DNA of 64,000 nt, taken from Euborellia annulipes. Taxonomy: Eukaryota; Arthropoda; Insecta; Dermaptera; Anisolabididae. The notes beneath the pieces were generated by a model, which was given only the letters and a program-made list of their open reading frames with translations, was not told the DNA's origin and made no database searches. The position numbers were made by a program, and so were the translations under genes. This document shows positions 47,201 to 56,030 of this stretch, one piece after another (position 1 is the stretch's first letter; every line of letters begins with the position of its first letter). The stretch is taken from contig JAKCPI010011701.1 of the NCBI GenBank assembly GCA_023213315.1, forward strand, positions 1 to 64,000. Direction: 5' to 3'.

Positions 47201-47247
47201 AACTTAGATATGCCGTCTCAAGCAACACTGGATTTGAACTTTCCTAA
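35995..47247 (+). CDS. ube3b: Ubiquitin-protein ligase E3B (HECT type), complete gene
   Basis: Nineteen coding exons join with correct GT..AG borders and phases into 1073 residues, close to the usual animal UBE3B length of about 1070. The enzyme accepts ubiquitin from an E2 on a cysteine and passes it to substrates. An IQ motif ([14 protein letters not shown], residues 33-46) could bind calmodulin. The middle is the helical UBE3B region ([27 protein letters not shown]). The HECT domain occupies about residues 720-1073, with [11 protein letters not shown], the LIPGGK block and [14 protein letters not shown] holding catalytic Cys1041, 33 codons from the end. A nine-Ala run (residues 443-451) is a local oddity. 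Exons: 35995-36152, 36447-36584, 36676-37003, 37249-37437, 37545-37736, 38621-38761, 38828-38938, 39009-39219, 40383-40554, 40620-40738, 40804-40976, 41656-41801, 41904-42040, 42105-42268, 43740-43886, 43999-44114, 45469-45598, 45892-46056, 46963-47247. Several introns host mobile elements. Confidence 0.97.
36447..36584 (+). CDS. ube3b: ube3b coding exon 2
   Basis: Residues 53-98. Acceptor TTTTCTTAG, donor CAG then GTAATC, phase 2 on both sides. Encodes the acidic and helical stretch ending RFEALCR, matching family RFEKLCR. Confidence 0.93.
36676..37003 (+). CDS. ube3b: ube3b coding exon 3
   Basis: Residues 99-208, the longest exon. Contains [12 protein letters not shown] and [12 protein letters not shown], both conserved in UBE3B. 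Donor AGA then GTGAGT; the open frame runs past the donor into the intron. Confidence 0.95.
37249..37437 (+). CDS. ube3b: ube3b coding exon 4
   Basis: Residues 209-271, phase 0. Acceptor TTTACAG. Contains [11 protein letters not shown] and [12 protein letters not shown], matching the family. Confidence 0.95.
37545..37736 (+). CDS. ube3b: ube3b coding exon 5
   Basis: Residues 272-335, phase 0. Acceptor GTTTACAG, donor ACG then GTAAAT. Contains [17 protein letters not shown]. The following intron carries a mismatch-free palindrome. Confidence 0.95.
37813..38031. mobile_element. Mismatch-free palindrome with two hammerhead-like cores
   Basis: Arms of about 105 bp are identical in inverted orientation by eye, around a 7-bp spacer TTGTAAA, inside ube3b intron 5. 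Each arm carries TGGC-CTGACGA, then GTC/GAC, then GAA, ATCGAT, C and GCCA. This fits a hammerhead-like layout with helix I TGGC/GCCA and a self-complementary ATCGAT as helix III, which could pair only between two molecules or the two arms. One extra base follows CTGACGA. Confidence 0.65.
38247..38285. repeat. (TA)n microsatellite
   Basis: About 19 TA units in ube3b intron 5. Confidence 0.9.
38621..38761 (+). CDS. ube3b: ube3b coding exon 6
   Basis: Residues 336-382, phase 0. Contains [18 protein letters not shown], one of the most conserved UBE3B blocks. Confidence 0.95.
38828..38938 (+). CDS. ube3b: ube3b coding exon 7
   Basis: Residues 383-419, phase 0. Encodes [20 protein letters not shown] and a polar tail. 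Donor CAG then GTGATC. Confidence 0.92.
39009..39219 (+). CDS. ube3b: ube3b coding exon 8, with poly-Ala insert
   Basis: Residues 420-489 plus one base. It encodes a nine-Ala run in a basic loop, then [20 protein letters not shown], which matches the family. The acceptor AAATTTAG is weak in pyrimidines. Confidence 0.9.
39403..39768 (-). mobile_element. Palindromic element with CCGAAAC motif in ube3b intron 8
   Basis: The arms of about 55 bp share GTTGGTTATTTGTCTTTTAT. On -, CTTGAAAATGGATC...GAACCGAAACTAGG resembles a variant of the hammerhead-like signature with CUUGAAA in place of CUGANGA. Confidence 0.55.
40078..40250 (+). mobile_element. Family-1 SINE, headless, in ube3b intron 8
   Basis: Retains the extended hairpin (AAGCCATTTGGTATTCAAATGGCTT region), a decayed 3' box and the GTGTGTGAATG repeat. 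The tRNA-like head is missing. Confidence 0.65.
40383..40554 (+). CDS. ube3b: ube3b coding exon 9
   Basis: Residues 490-546. Contains [14 protein letters not shown] and [14 protein letters not shown]. Donor CAC then GTAAGT. Confidence 0.95.
40620..40738 (+). CDS. ube3b: ube3b coding exon 10
   Basis: Residues 547-586. Begins [14 protein letters not shown], corresponding to the family's ILDDIEVYEEQ. The intron after it is only 65 bp. Confidence 0.93.
40804..40976 (+). CDS. ube3b: ube3b coding exon 11
   Basis: Residues 587-644. Contains [20 protein letters not shown]. Donor CAG then GTACCT. Confidence 0.95.
41065..41500 (+). repeat. R1 repeat in ube3b intron 11
   Basis: Starts ACTTTCTCTTATC, with GAGAGAAAGTATTG, GAGGTCCCCTGAGTCC and the R1 body. 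The terminal hairpin is lost. Confidence 0.7.
41656..41801 (+). CDS. ube3b: ube3b coding exon 12
   Basis: Residues 645-692. Contains [18 protein letters not shown], matching the family's IPHVIPHKNRVLLFR. Its upstream intron hosts an R1 repeat. Confidence 0.94.
41904..42040 (+). CDS. ube3b: ube3b coding exon 13, start of HECT domain
   Basis: Residues 693-738. Contains [10 protein letters not shown] and the HECT signature [13 protein letters not shown]. Confidence 0.96.
42105..42268 (+). CDS. ube3b: ube3b coding exon 14, HECT
   Basis: Residues 739-793. Contains [29 protein letters not shown] and [14 protein letters not shown]. Confidence 0.97.
42300..43085. other. ube3b intron 14, unassigned part
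   Basis: A short hairpin CAATCAAGTAAT...ATTACTTGATTG lies at 42990-43024. C-rich patches lie at 42668-42690 and 42919-42935. Nothing else is recognised. Confidence 0.4.
43090..43500 (+). mobile_element. GC-rich retroposon copy split by a MITE
   Basis: Matches the reverse of 11258-11497 (CAGCTAGGGCAGCTTGTGGTC; GACAGGCCGGCCC). The match breaks at 43279 and resumes at 43473 because of the inserted MITE. It lies in ube3b intron 14. Confidence 0.7.
43280..43472. mobile_element. Tc1/mariner-type MITE (CAGTGAGGG ends) with proven empty site
   Basis: 193 bp, ends CAGTGAGGGAC and CCTCACTG, with long inverted arms (GTGATTATTTCATTG and complement), flanked by TA at 43278-43279 and 43473-43474. The homologous uninterrupted sequence at about 11315 has a single TA. 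Related copies are at 16040 and 51390. Confidence 0.9.
43740..43886 (+). CDS. ube3b: ube3b coding exon 15, HECT
   Basis: Residues 794-842. [18 protein letters not shown] then [17 protein letters not shown]. It follows the 1.5-kb intron that holds a nested retroposon and MITE. Confidence 0.97.
43999..44114 (+). CDS. ube3b: ube3b coding exon 16, HECT
   Basis: Residues 843-880. Contains [15 protein letters not shown], the conserved HECT GG-K block. Confidence 0.96.
44180..44420. mobile_element. Tc1/mariner-type MITE (TCGCCTGCTG ends) in ube3b intron 16
   Basis: 241 bp, flanked by TA (44178-44179, 44421-44422), same family as 22955-23193. The left end is slightly degraded (TCGCCTGGTGAG). Confidence 0.85.
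45158..45341. mobile_element. Inverted-repeat element enclosing a tRNA-like sequence
   Basis: The arms of about 36 bp (ACATATAACCAAGTATTTAT and complement) enclose about 110 bp that on - has TGGTCCAACAGTAGG and GGTGCAACTCCCGG, resembling degraded Pol III A and B boxes. It lies in ube3b intron 16. Confidence 0.55.
45469..45598 (+). CDS. ube3b: ube3b coding exon 17, HECT
   Basis: Residues 881-924. Contains [20 protein letters not shown] and [17 protein letters not shown]. Confidence 0.97.
45892..46056 (+). CDS. ube3b: ube3b coding exon 18, HECT
   Basis: Residues 925-979. Contains [26 protein letters not shown] and [10 protein letters not shown]. Confidence 0.97.
46120..46760 (+). repeat. Repeat shared with 50.6-51.3 kb
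   Basis: Two diverged units (each with ATATGCTTAGTTTACGA and a C-rich tract followed by AGAGTACCCCCAAAT-like sequence) lie in ube3b intron 18. The same unit forms the arms of the foldback element at 50535-51387. Confidence 0.6.
46963..47247 (+). CDS. ube3b: ube3b coding exon 19, catalytic Cys and stop
   Basis: Residues 980-1073 and TAA at 47245-47247. The TGT at 47146-47148 is the catalytic cysteine. The tail ends NTGFELS, as in other UBE3B proteins. Confidence 0.98.
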   Translation, partial: FVTSCSKPPLLGFAHLEPPFSIRCVEVGDDEDTGDTIGSVIRGFFTIRKKDPQHRLPTSSTCFNLLKLPNYQRKSTLREKLRYAVSSNTGFELS

Positions 47248-48000
47248 CATCAACTTTGTAAGTATTACTTCACTGAACCTTCTCAAAGTAATCCTCCTCC
47301 CTTATTCTCTCCTCTCTTCTCTTTGTACATTCAAAAGCAGGAAAGAAAACCAGACATATTTTCCCATTTACCTATTTACCCATGTGGGAAAACGCATGTG
47401 GTGGTTTTATATAAGGGTTCGACCACATATTACTTAACGTGATGGGGGGAGGGGGGGTTCTGGCCAATAAATTACTAATTGTGACCGGGGGTTTCTCTAA
47501 GCTGACGTAACAATTCAAAGTTTTTTTTTTTTTTTAAGGTATTTTTCGGCATCTAAGGCCATTTAGAACCCCTCCCTACAATTCAAAGTTGAATTTATAA
47601 CATTTTTTGAGTTTGAAAAGGGGATGAGACATACTAAAAGCAAAAATGTCAAATAATTTTCGCAAGAGGAAAAAATGAGTGATTATTTGAGCCACGAGGG
47701 AAAATTTACTAAAAAAAAAATGATATGAATTTTAGATAAGAAATTTTAAGAAAAAGTTTATAGGGGGTGGGGGGAGTGTTAGTCACATACAAACCCAGTT
47801 AATAATTTTCATATTAATATTTTTGACTTTTTTCAGGTCAGTCCATTTTTTGGTCTTTTATTTTCCTCGAACAAACAAAACGGCAAACTAGTCGCGAGCC
47901 TGCGTCATATAGCCATCAAGCAATTTCTCTCAAAGTGTGCCTCTAGCAGCCGATGCTTTTGGAATGGGCCATTTAAGAAAGTAAATCGTATAATTTTTAT
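47248..48000 (+). other. ube3b: Downstream of ube3b; possible 3' UTR intron
   Basis: TTTGTAAGTATT just after the stop (donor at 47260) and TTTTTCAG at 47836 could bound a 3' untranslated intron. A family-2 SINE 3' end (AAGGTATTTTTCGGCATC) sits at 47535-47575. No polyadenylation site can be fixed. Confidence 0.35.
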
Positions 48001-48152
48001 TTTTAATTAAAAAAAAAGAAGCTTTTCACATATTGATAATTAAAAAAATAATAAGCCTATTTGGTTTAAACAATGAAAAGAATATTTACCAAAGATTTTA
48101 ATTTTAATTCTTAAATATTTTACATCTAAATCTATTTATTTCGTTTTTTCTC

Positions 48153-48394
48153 AATAAAAGAATTTGATTTTTGGTTTAACTGTAGTTTATTTGTAAAAAC
48201 AACGTTTCGACCACTCGTTCTGTGGCCTTCTTCAGGTACAATTCAGTTAAGATTACAAAGGTTGTCACAAATGAAGGATTGTGCCTGAAGAAGGCCACAG
48301 AATGAGTGGCCGAAACGTTGTAATTTCTACAAATAAACCACAATTAAATTCTTTTATTAATGATAACAACTGTGAAAGCCTAAACTCCAAAATT
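48153..48394 (+). mobile_element. Palindromic element with two hammerhead-like cores
   Basis: Arms AATAAAAGAATTTGATTTTT and complement. On +, 48285-48319 reads CTGAAGA-A-GGCCAC...GTGGCC-GAAACGTT; the left arm on - has GGCCAC...GTGGTC, keeping the stem with a G-U pair. That is a compensated change supporting RNA folding. Partial copy at 20210-20333. Confidence 0.65.
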
Positions 48395-48702
48395 CGCTTT
48401 TTCTCATCGGTTGCGGATCCAGATAGCAGCTTTTTTCAGGCGCGGTCCTTTAATTTGGTTTTCAAGCAGGGAGGTGGCTAGTATTTTTCAATTTCCTGCA
48501 AAATTGAAATTATATTACTAAATTTGCTCTATACTCTATGTGAATAACCTTGCTTTAAGGTACCTAAAATTAGTCAAAAGGATTTTGGAAGAAATTTTGA
48601 GTCATTATAAAAAAAAAACATTTTTTTTTTAAATTTTTCTATCTCTCAACAGAATTAACTCCACTTAGAGAGGAGGCATTGGCAATGTTTGAAAATTTTC
48701 AC

Positions 48703-48786
48703 GGCAGGTGAGATTTGAACCCGAGTTGTATAGCAACTCTAGATTCGTAATCCGCAGCTTATCCGATTAGCCATGAGCCTCCTCCT
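48703..48786 (-). tRNA. tRNA-like pseudogene with long variable arm
   Basis: On -, TGGCTAATCGGATAAG (A-box-like), a loop UUACGAA, a variable stem AGTTG/CAACT, and GGGTTCAAATCTC (B-box-like) resemble a class II tRNA. The anticodon, T and acceptor stems contain mismatches, so it is a pseudogene or SINE head. Confidence 0.5.
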
Positions 48787-48789
48787 GAT

Positions 48790-50095
48790 TATTGAAGGAT
48801 CAATGAGATGTCAACTTAATTTGAAACAAATTTCTTTTTCTTCAAAATTTTTCGCCTTTTAGTTTATTATAGATAACGGAATAAAATCCCATTTTTTCTT
48901 AATAATAGGAATCTGGATTCCAATTAAAGGCCAAATTTCATTTTGTTGATCCCGAAATAGGCCATGCCAAGTTCAAATTGGCAGATCAGTTTCCATTTAT
49001 TTGTGTTAAGATATTAGAATCTTAATTGTATATTTTAACTAATTGATATTTAGCATATTTTGCCTCTAAATTCTCATTGGGAATATCAGCGCAGCCTTCC
49101 CTATTTGGAACTTAGTTGGGTTTCATCTTTGATTTAAAATATAATAGGCTTTATGTTACAGGTCTAAGCTAAGGGGATAAAAAGCTTACCCTTAAAATTT
49201 CCAAACATTTTAACTAACAGTCACTTAACCAATAAATATCAATGAAGGTGAAAATTAAAGAATGTGCTTAGCATAAAATTAAAAATATTATTTTAAATTT
49301 AAATTATTACTATAAATTTCAAGTTAAAATATACGAAATCTGATTTTTTTTTCTAATGTCTCAAAAATAACTATTCTCTTTCCTTTTGACTCGCTATATA
49401 ATTATATGTAATTATATTATTTCCAGCTATTTTTTTTATTAAATTTTAATTAGTGCTCTTTTCTTTGTCTTTTCATAAAAAATAAAAAATTATTTAAATA
49501 TTTTAACTTAATCTAATTCCAATTTCACTAAAATATTTTTATACTGAACTTGAATATAAAACGTTTTAATATGTAGGCTCTTTGGCCAGATTGTACTTGG
49601 AACAAAAACGTTTCTAAGGTTTATTAAGTGGTTTATATAAATATTCAAATGCTAGCTGTGATATGTTTCGATATAGATTATAAAAAAAAAAATGTTTTTA
49701 AAATAAAAGAAAAGAAAGAAGAAGCATATATATATATATATATATATATATATTGATGTGACTGTAAGTTGTTAAAAATAGAGATATATAAACAAACAAA
49801 ATATATATATATATATTCAAAGACTGTGAATGTTTAGCATGTAGGTAAATGTAAATTTACAATCAAACATTCAGAGTATATATTACACACCCTAAAAGGG
49901 ACAATACGCTGTTTGTTTGACGCTATATTATGTTATGTCTATATTTTATATCTGTGTTCTAATTATGAACAAAATTTATATTGAACTTTCACTTTCAAAT
50001 TGACAATATTTTAAATTTCAAAAATAATTCTTTACCAAACCAAATAAATTAACAAGTAGAAACTCCCAAGTGTAAGCCCTCCTTAACCTTTTGTG
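48790..50095. other. AT-rich intergenic stretch
   Basis: I see no gene. (TA)n/(AT)n microsatellites lie at 49727-49753 and 49801-49816. Confidence 0.5.
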
Positions 50096-50100
50096 GTTTG

Positions 50101-50365
50101 AATTATTATTATTAGGTGAATTTTTAATTATAGACCATATTTTTGTTATTAATTATTTATTAAAAATATAAATACTGTACAACGTTTCGACTGCTTATTT
50201 TGCAGTCGTTACCAAGTACCGTGCACTTGCTCCGACTCAAGTGAAACTAACGTCACGACCGTTACGCGCCCGATTGACCGAAACGTTGCACAGTATTTAT
50301 ATTTAAAAAAAAATAATCAATACAAAAATGTGGTCTATAATTAAAAATTCACCTAATAATAAGAA
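50101..50365. mobile_element. Palindromic element with GAAACGTT cores
   Basis: The arms of about 90 bp share TTTTTAATTATAGACCA and TAAATACTGT. Both arms present GAAACGTTG facing outward. On -, the core has stem GACTGC/GCAGTC, with UUGGUAA in place of CUGANGA. It looks like a decayed member of the hammerhead-like group. Confidence 0.55.
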
Positions 50366-50534
50366 TAAAAGATAAATCACAAAATTGTACCAATTTTCAT
50401 ATACACAATAGATTTCTTACATCTATGGTCAAGTTGATTAAGCGACTTATCCTTTTAATGAAGAAACCCCTTTAGTACAAAATAACAAAATCTTATATAA
50501 TTTGTCTAAATAATTTCTTGCATATCTGCCACAG

Positions 50535-51387
50535 GGGTTGGACGAAATAATATGAACACCAGATATATAAACAATATTTATTTATTAATAATTTGTGAAC
50601 AATAATTTGCTTGTAGAAATTTTTACAGATTATTTAGGGGTACTCTAGGATGTCTATCCTAAGTTTTCGACCTCTAGGTGTAAACTTGGGGGCGGGGGGG
50701 GGTAGAGGGGTGCAAAACTCTCAAAATTTTAGGACTTTTTTCAGTTTTTCGCTTATTTCTCGTAAACTAAGCTTATTTTGTACACCATAGTTCGAAACAA
50801 AGTTGTAGAGCATAAAATTTTCTAGAATTTGGTCGATAAAACCAATTTATAGACTCAATTTAAAATTTCGATTCACGGACGAGTACAATATATATATATA
50901 ATTGTAGCAGCAGCTATCAGTTAACTTGTCCGTCCATCATTTAACTTGACGAGGGAAGCTGCTGTTACAATTATAGATATATAGACCCAATATTAACTGA
51001 GAGGTCGAAAACTTAGGCTGATCAAAGTTTTTATTTGATTTACATTTCGAGAAACTTTGTCTAATTTTGATCGGCCATATTTCGTTAATAATTAGTCTAC
51101 AAATTCGTCTTATCAACCAAATTTTAGCAAATTTGATCTATAACTTTTTATGGTACTATGTTCACGAAATATGCTTAGTTTGCGAGATATAAAACAAAAT
51201 AAAAACACCCCCCTCCCCCGCTCTCCTCAAAGTTAGCACAGGGTCCTCGAGGTCGAAAACTTAGAATAGATATCTTAGAGTACCCCCAAATAACATGTAA
51301 AAATTGCTACGAGCAAATAATGACTCAACACATTATTAATAAATATTGTCTATCTGTCCGGTGTTGATATTATTTTGTCTAACCCCA
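50535..51387. mobile_element. Foldback transposon, about 850 bp
   Basis: Ends GGGGTTGGACGAAATAATAT and TATTATTTTGTCTAACCCC, with inverted similarity continuing through AACAATATTTATT and the internal repeat seen at 46120-46760. A small inner hairpin (TAGCAGCAGCT...AGCTGCTGTTACA) is at 50902-50966. No protein remains. Confidence 0.7.
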
Positions 51388-51389
51388 TC

Positions 51390-51588
51390 AATATTAAGTC
51401 CCACCCATGCGTTTTCAACTTATGATATTTCATTGTTTGAAAAAATATTTCATTGTTTAAAAAATATTTATTTTTTATGGTTCAAATCAAGAAAATTTCC
51501 AATAAAGATTTTCATTTTCTTTTATAAAAACAATGAAATAATCACATGTAGAAAATGCATGGGTGGGACTTAATATTGACCCTCACTG
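51390..51588. mobile_element. CAGTGAGGG-type MITE, 5'-damaged
   Basis: The right end CCCTCACTG and both arms (CCCACCCATGCG and CATGGGTGGGA) are present. The left terminal 12 bases are replaced at the junction with the foldback element. Confidence 0.7.
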
Positions 51589-51989
51589 TTCGTGACGTGT
51601 ACATCCTTTCTCTAAATTTTATTCCTCGTATTCTAATCTCACTCGCCGTCTTTTCCTGCTCTGACAACCCAAATTTTTCCTTAATCCAAATTTACTTTTT
51701 CCTTTCGAGGAATTTTATCCAGATAATTTTTACACGATTAAAATAATTATAATAATAAAAGATAATTTGTGATTATCCAACTGTCCATTTTGTTACTTTC
51801 AAAATATGACTGTTTAGGTCTGAGTCCCAAAGAAATTTATTGTGTACCCTTCTACTTACACTTGGTGAGATTTTCTTGTAAGTTGGATTGTTCATAGTTT
51901 TTAAAATACTTTCATGGTTCTCCGGCTTAAATTTCCTTGAGCCTAAACTCTCTTTATAATCAACTCTATTATCATTTAATTATAGTAAG

Positions 51990-52244
51990 CATGGACGTCC
52001 GCAGTGGGGGGGGGGGGGCAACTAGGCACTTGCCCTCCTCTGGAAAATTAAAATGATACAAAAAAACATATAAAACAAAAAAAAAATACAAAAAAGACCT
52101 TTCTCAGTACACATCCACCTTGCCGCGGTGAGAAAGCTTTAAATGCTAAGAGATGTATAACATTATTAATATCAAAGTACGTTTTTTTTAACTTATCTGG
52201 AAGTGACATGCCCCCCTCTGCAAAAAATCCTGCGGACGCCCTTG
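51990..52244. mobile_element. hAT-type MITE with 8-bp target duplication
   Basis: 255 bp, ends CATGGACGTCCGCAG and CTGCGGACGCCCTTG, flanked by ATAGTAAG at 51982-51989 and 52245-52252. Internal poly(G) and CCCCCC tracts as in the other hAT MITEs here. Confidence 0.9.
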
Positions 52245-52259
52245 ATAGTAAGAACATTT

Positions 52260-52815
52260 TTTTATTTTTTGGCATTAGAAATTGTAAATAAATTCACACA
52301 ATTTTTATACAAAATTTTATTCATAAAACGTTTCATAATTAATTAGAATTAATCACACTAAAATAGTATATATTTACTTAATCTAGCCTTATTATTTTAA
52401 TAAATAGATATATCTCTTTTATAACTTAATTTTCAGTACTTATATGATATTTGGGCCTAAGCTTTAAATTAGAGTTGATTATTTGGAAAAAAAAACAAAT
52501 AATTAAATAATTTAAACTTCCAAAGTTGTAACATATCGCAAATTTCTATTAGTTTATTAAATAATTAAATGAGATATATAGCTGTATATTCTCCAATTCC
52601 AATTTATTTAACTATACAGGAAATTTTGAAAACAGTGTACCTTTATTATAATTTAAATATCTATGTAATATCCAACCTATGTTCCTCTAGATGTTTTATA
52701 TTAAAGTGTCTATTGATTATTAAATTAATGTTTACATCAAAAATTTATCATTTTTCCATTTCAAATAATTTTTACAATGTCTAAAAAATAATTTTTTTTG
52801 CACTCACCCAGGATT
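52260..52815. other. AT-rich stretch, nothing recognised
   Basis: No gene or repeat seen. Confidence 0.45.
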
Positions 52816-52820
52816 TAGCA

Positions 52821-52899
52821 ATAAGTGGGGTTGAGAAGCCTTGTTCAGTCCATACAAAAACAAAATATAGACTGAACAAGACCTCTCATCCCCACATAT
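52821..52899. ncRNA. miRNA-precursor-like hairpin
   Basis: A 26-bp stem with three mismatches (GTGGGGTTGAGAAGCCTTG opposite CAAGACCTCTCATCCCCAC, extended by TTCAGTC/GACTGAA) closes a loop of about 20 nt. It stands alone with no further inverted flanks, about 0.9 kb upstream of the nlk ATG. A short MITE is the alternative. Confidence 0.3.
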
Positions 52900-53339
52900 T
52901 TCTAAAAAAAACTACCATGGATTATTATAAAATGTTGTTTCCCAAATTTTATAGCTACTTTCTTAAAGTACAATTTTCATTTTTACGTTTTTTCAACTTA
53001 TTTTCCTATTTCCTACTAATAGTACAGTAGATAGCGAAGATCACTTCTAAAAAATAAAAATAAAATACATTCACTAAACAAAAATCCTTATTCTCGTTCC
53101 CCAAAATTTATTTCCCATATTTAATGTATCAAGAAGACAAACATTTTATCGTTTGAAATTTACCGCTTATAAACGGCGCACTCGGCTCCTATTTATAAAT
53201 TTTTCTTTTAGATAAATAAAATTTCTTATTTAATTTTATTAGGATATAAATATTTTTTAAACTTATTTCTAGTATCGAATTAATTTTTTTCTTATTTGGT
53301 GAATTCTTTATGAATAAATGATATAAAATAAATTTATAC

Positions 53340-53739
53340 AAAGTACATTTGCCGCCAGAGTAGACTTGGCCTAAAGATGGCAGCACTGAACGCACGCGAC
53401 TGATCACGTGACTCACTTTCAGCCAATCAGAAACGAAGATTAGCACGCAATGGTGGGGACAAGCAACGCCAACGCCAACTGGCTTGTCGCAAAGCCAGTC
53501 AGTCAGTCAACTTCATTCCACTAAAGAGGGCTTTATCTCAGCTCGGTGTGAGTGTGTGTGAATGTGTGTTTTGCTGAACATCCCGAACATGTTCAGTTGA
53601 TGAACATTGTTTAAATTCCGCGATCCGAGTGTGTGTTGTGTGTGTTTGTCGACCATCTGTATCGTGCGCTTGGCGCTTGGCATGGACCACGGGGCCTGTT
53701 AGAGGACATCCAGCACCCACCCGCATCGTGTTCCCATCT
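53340..53739 (+). promoter_or_regulatory. nlk: nlk promoter and 5' UTR region
   Basis: A sharp rise in GC content begins at about 53345. It contains the palindromic E-box TCACGTGA (53404-53411) and a CCAAT box in AGCCAATCAG (53421-53430), spaced 12 bp apart. Repeated TCAGT motifs at 53499-53508 match the arthropod initiator. (TG)n-rich 5' leader follows. No TATA box. Functional use is inferred. Confidence 0.55.
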
Positions 53740-54062
53740 ATGGCTGTAGTTGGTCCCAGCCGACACTCGAGGGTGTCCATGCCATTGATGCAGGGCGGCG
53801 GTGGCGGTGTCGGTGCTGCCGGGGGCTCCTCAGCCACTGGGGCTGCCCCCGGAGGTGCAGCAGCTTCTGGGGCCAACGGTCAAGCCATCCTAACAGCCGC
53901 GGCGGCACAGAATTACTACCATCCTCAGCATGGACACACTGCAGCCGCAGCAGCAGCCGCAGCGGCCGCCGTAGCTGCTGCAGCTGCCGGACATACAGCA
54001 ACCCAGGCGCAGGACGTGCAGCCCGACAGACCCATTGGTTATGGAGCCTTCGGCGTCGTCTG
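53740..54062 (+). CDS. nlk: Nemo-like kinase, first coding exon
   Basis: Encodes 107 residues plus two bases of the next codon. NLK is a proline-directed Ser/Thr kinase that restrains TCF/LEF in Wnt signalling and acts in several other pathways. The start ATG (CCATCTATGG) is the first in this frame. The N-terminus is Gly/Ala-rich with HPQHGHT and two Ala runs, replacing the His/Ala-rich tail of vertebrate NLK. The conserved part is DRPIGYGAFGVVW: the catalytic-domain entry with the glycine loop GYGAFG. Donor CTG then GTGAGT splits the Trp codon. No later kinase motifs (VALKK, HRDIKPGN) are visible to the window end, so intron 1 exceeds 9.9 kb. This fragment alone has no activity. Confidence 0.93.
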
Positions 54063-54970
54063 GTGAGTCTACTATCATCAACTCCTTGTCCTGTTCTCTA
54101 AATGTGTCATAACGTTTGACACTTTTCACATCCCAACTGTCAATCATGTCCTATCAATTCACAGACCACCTTAATTTATTTTATGTAAAAATATTAAGAT
54201 ATCAATAACAAATGTTTATATTATTTAATGAAATTAGGGAAACTAAATCTGAAACTTTTCTTTAGATGCATATATAAAACACAAAGAATCTTCCATCTGG
54301 AAATCTCCTCCATCTTAGATAAAAAAATTCTTTGTGTATTGTATCCAAAATTACCCAAAAAGAGGTCACCACTTGATTGGCATCCATTGTTGTATTTACT
54401 GACTCATTGTTTCTTAATGATAACAATAAATATTTTAATTTCATTTTTATCAGTACGCAGCAGATGTAGATGTTTTATTATAAGATTGTTAAATTAAATT
54501 AAATTCTCGAGTGAGCGACACATAATCAAAAAGTAATTTTCTTGTTGTTACACAGAATTCGAGAATTAAAACAAAAAAAAAAAAAACTGGAGTGAGCTAT
54601 TCGATTACTCTGAAAATGCGTGATTATATAAAAAATTACTGTTTGAAATGTAATTTAACATAATGTAATAAGAAGGGGTCGGACTTTTAGGCATTATAGT
54701 GTTGTATGTTTTTTCGAAAACAATATTTTTGGAGATAATTTCACATTTTTTTTATGTATAAGAGAAAGTCAAAGGGAACTACTGAAATTTTATTGTACTT
54801 GTAGTTTATAAACTTTTTAAAGTGAAACTTTTTTTTAAAGTGGGTTCTTTAATGAAAAAAATACCAGTATATTATAAATATAGCCTAATTCCATTATATT
54901 ATTCTGGAATAATTAACATCTTATTATCTCTCTTTGCATCTACCGTATTACCATTATACGTATATACAGT
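54063..54970 (+). other. nlk: nlk intron 1, proximal part
   Basis: AT-rich; no exon or element recognised. Confidence 0.5.
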
Positions 54971-54974
54971 ATCA

Positions 54975-55930
54975 AGTACCAGGACCAGAACTAGGAGATT
55001 TGTTAGAAAGGGCAAAATTTAATTTGCCGCCCCCTTCGATAATATTATAATAACTGGTATGCCGCCCTCTCCCTTCCCCCGCGCCGTCACTGTCAAATAT
55101 ATTATAAAATTTTAATCTTTCTTTAAATATGAGTCTAAAATTTTCTCCCCTCTAAATTTTTGCCGCCCTAGGCCCTGGCATCACGGGCCTAACCATATAT
55201 CCTCCACGATTAATCATAATTCTTGTTTCTTAGAGGGGGTGGCAATTTGAAATACGAATAATGCCTATTTATAAATTATGCATAATAAATAGTTAAATAG
55301 AATTTGTTCATTTCTTGGATACCTTTGATTGGAATATGTTCACTTTTCAAACGTTTCTTAATAACTAATTTCCAGGTCTGAATTTACGAAGTGGCGAACT
55401 AGGCACGCGCCTGGGGCGCCAAAATTTGTTAAAAAATCAGGATTCGCAGGAACTTTGAAGCCAGGTGATTAAATAAAAAAATCTTTTATTTAATTTTTAT
55501 TCGCCAACGTTTCGATGGTCAATCACAACCTTCATCAGGGCAAATATTGTCAATTATACAATATTTTTCCTGATGAAGGTCGTGATAGACGACTGAAACG
55601 TAGGCGAATAAAAATTAAATAAAATTTTTTTTTTATTTAATCTCCTGACTGCAAAGTTCCTGCGCATCCTGATTAAATCTTCACAGCCATAAAACATTAA
55701 TTTGTGAAAAAACCTGCTTATTTGCATATCTAGTATATTTTTTTTTTTTTTTTTAATAGAGAAGTATTTTATGTTGAAAATATTATATTAAGTATAGGTA
55801 ATCAGAAATCCACCAGTGTGTTAAGGTATTTCTCATTGTTAGGGTGGTTAAAGGGGAGAGGGCGGCAAAAGAGTCCACTACCTGGAAGCGGCAAATGCCT
55901 AAATCCACACCTGCTAGTTTCATTTTGTTT
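54975..55930. repeat. Dispersed repeats in nlk intron 1
   Basis: 54975-55190 matches 25130-25310. 55370-55435 and 55680-55930 match 25310-25540, split by the palindromic element at 55435-55674. Confidence 0.6.
55435..55674 (-). mobile_element. Palindromic element with hammerhead-like core, in nlk intron 1
   Basis: The arms (AATCAGGATTCGCAGGAACT and complement) continue inward. On -, 55548-55501 reads TTTGCC-CTGATGA...GAAACGTT-GGCGAA, giving a six-pair helix I with one G-U. The other arm (55569-55608) keeps CTGATGA, GTCGT/ACGAC and GAAACGT. The uninterrupted repeat at 25340 shows the approximate pre-insertion state. Confidence 0.65.
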
Positions 55931-56030
55931 TTGTGGCCACTTTTCTTATTTTTCCGCCCCCGATATCTACCGCCCGGGTCTCCACTGCCCCCCCCCCCCT
56001 AAATCCGCCTGTCAAGTACTACCCCCAATC

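Noticed and set aside
53629..53739. Upstream extension of the nlk frame
   Set aside because: It would start at GTG; there is no ATG in frame until 53740, and this stretch is 5' UTR-like (TG)n sequence.
53538..53876. 112-codon - strand ORF opposite nlk exon 1
   Set aside because: Shadow of the GC-rich nlk coding exon.
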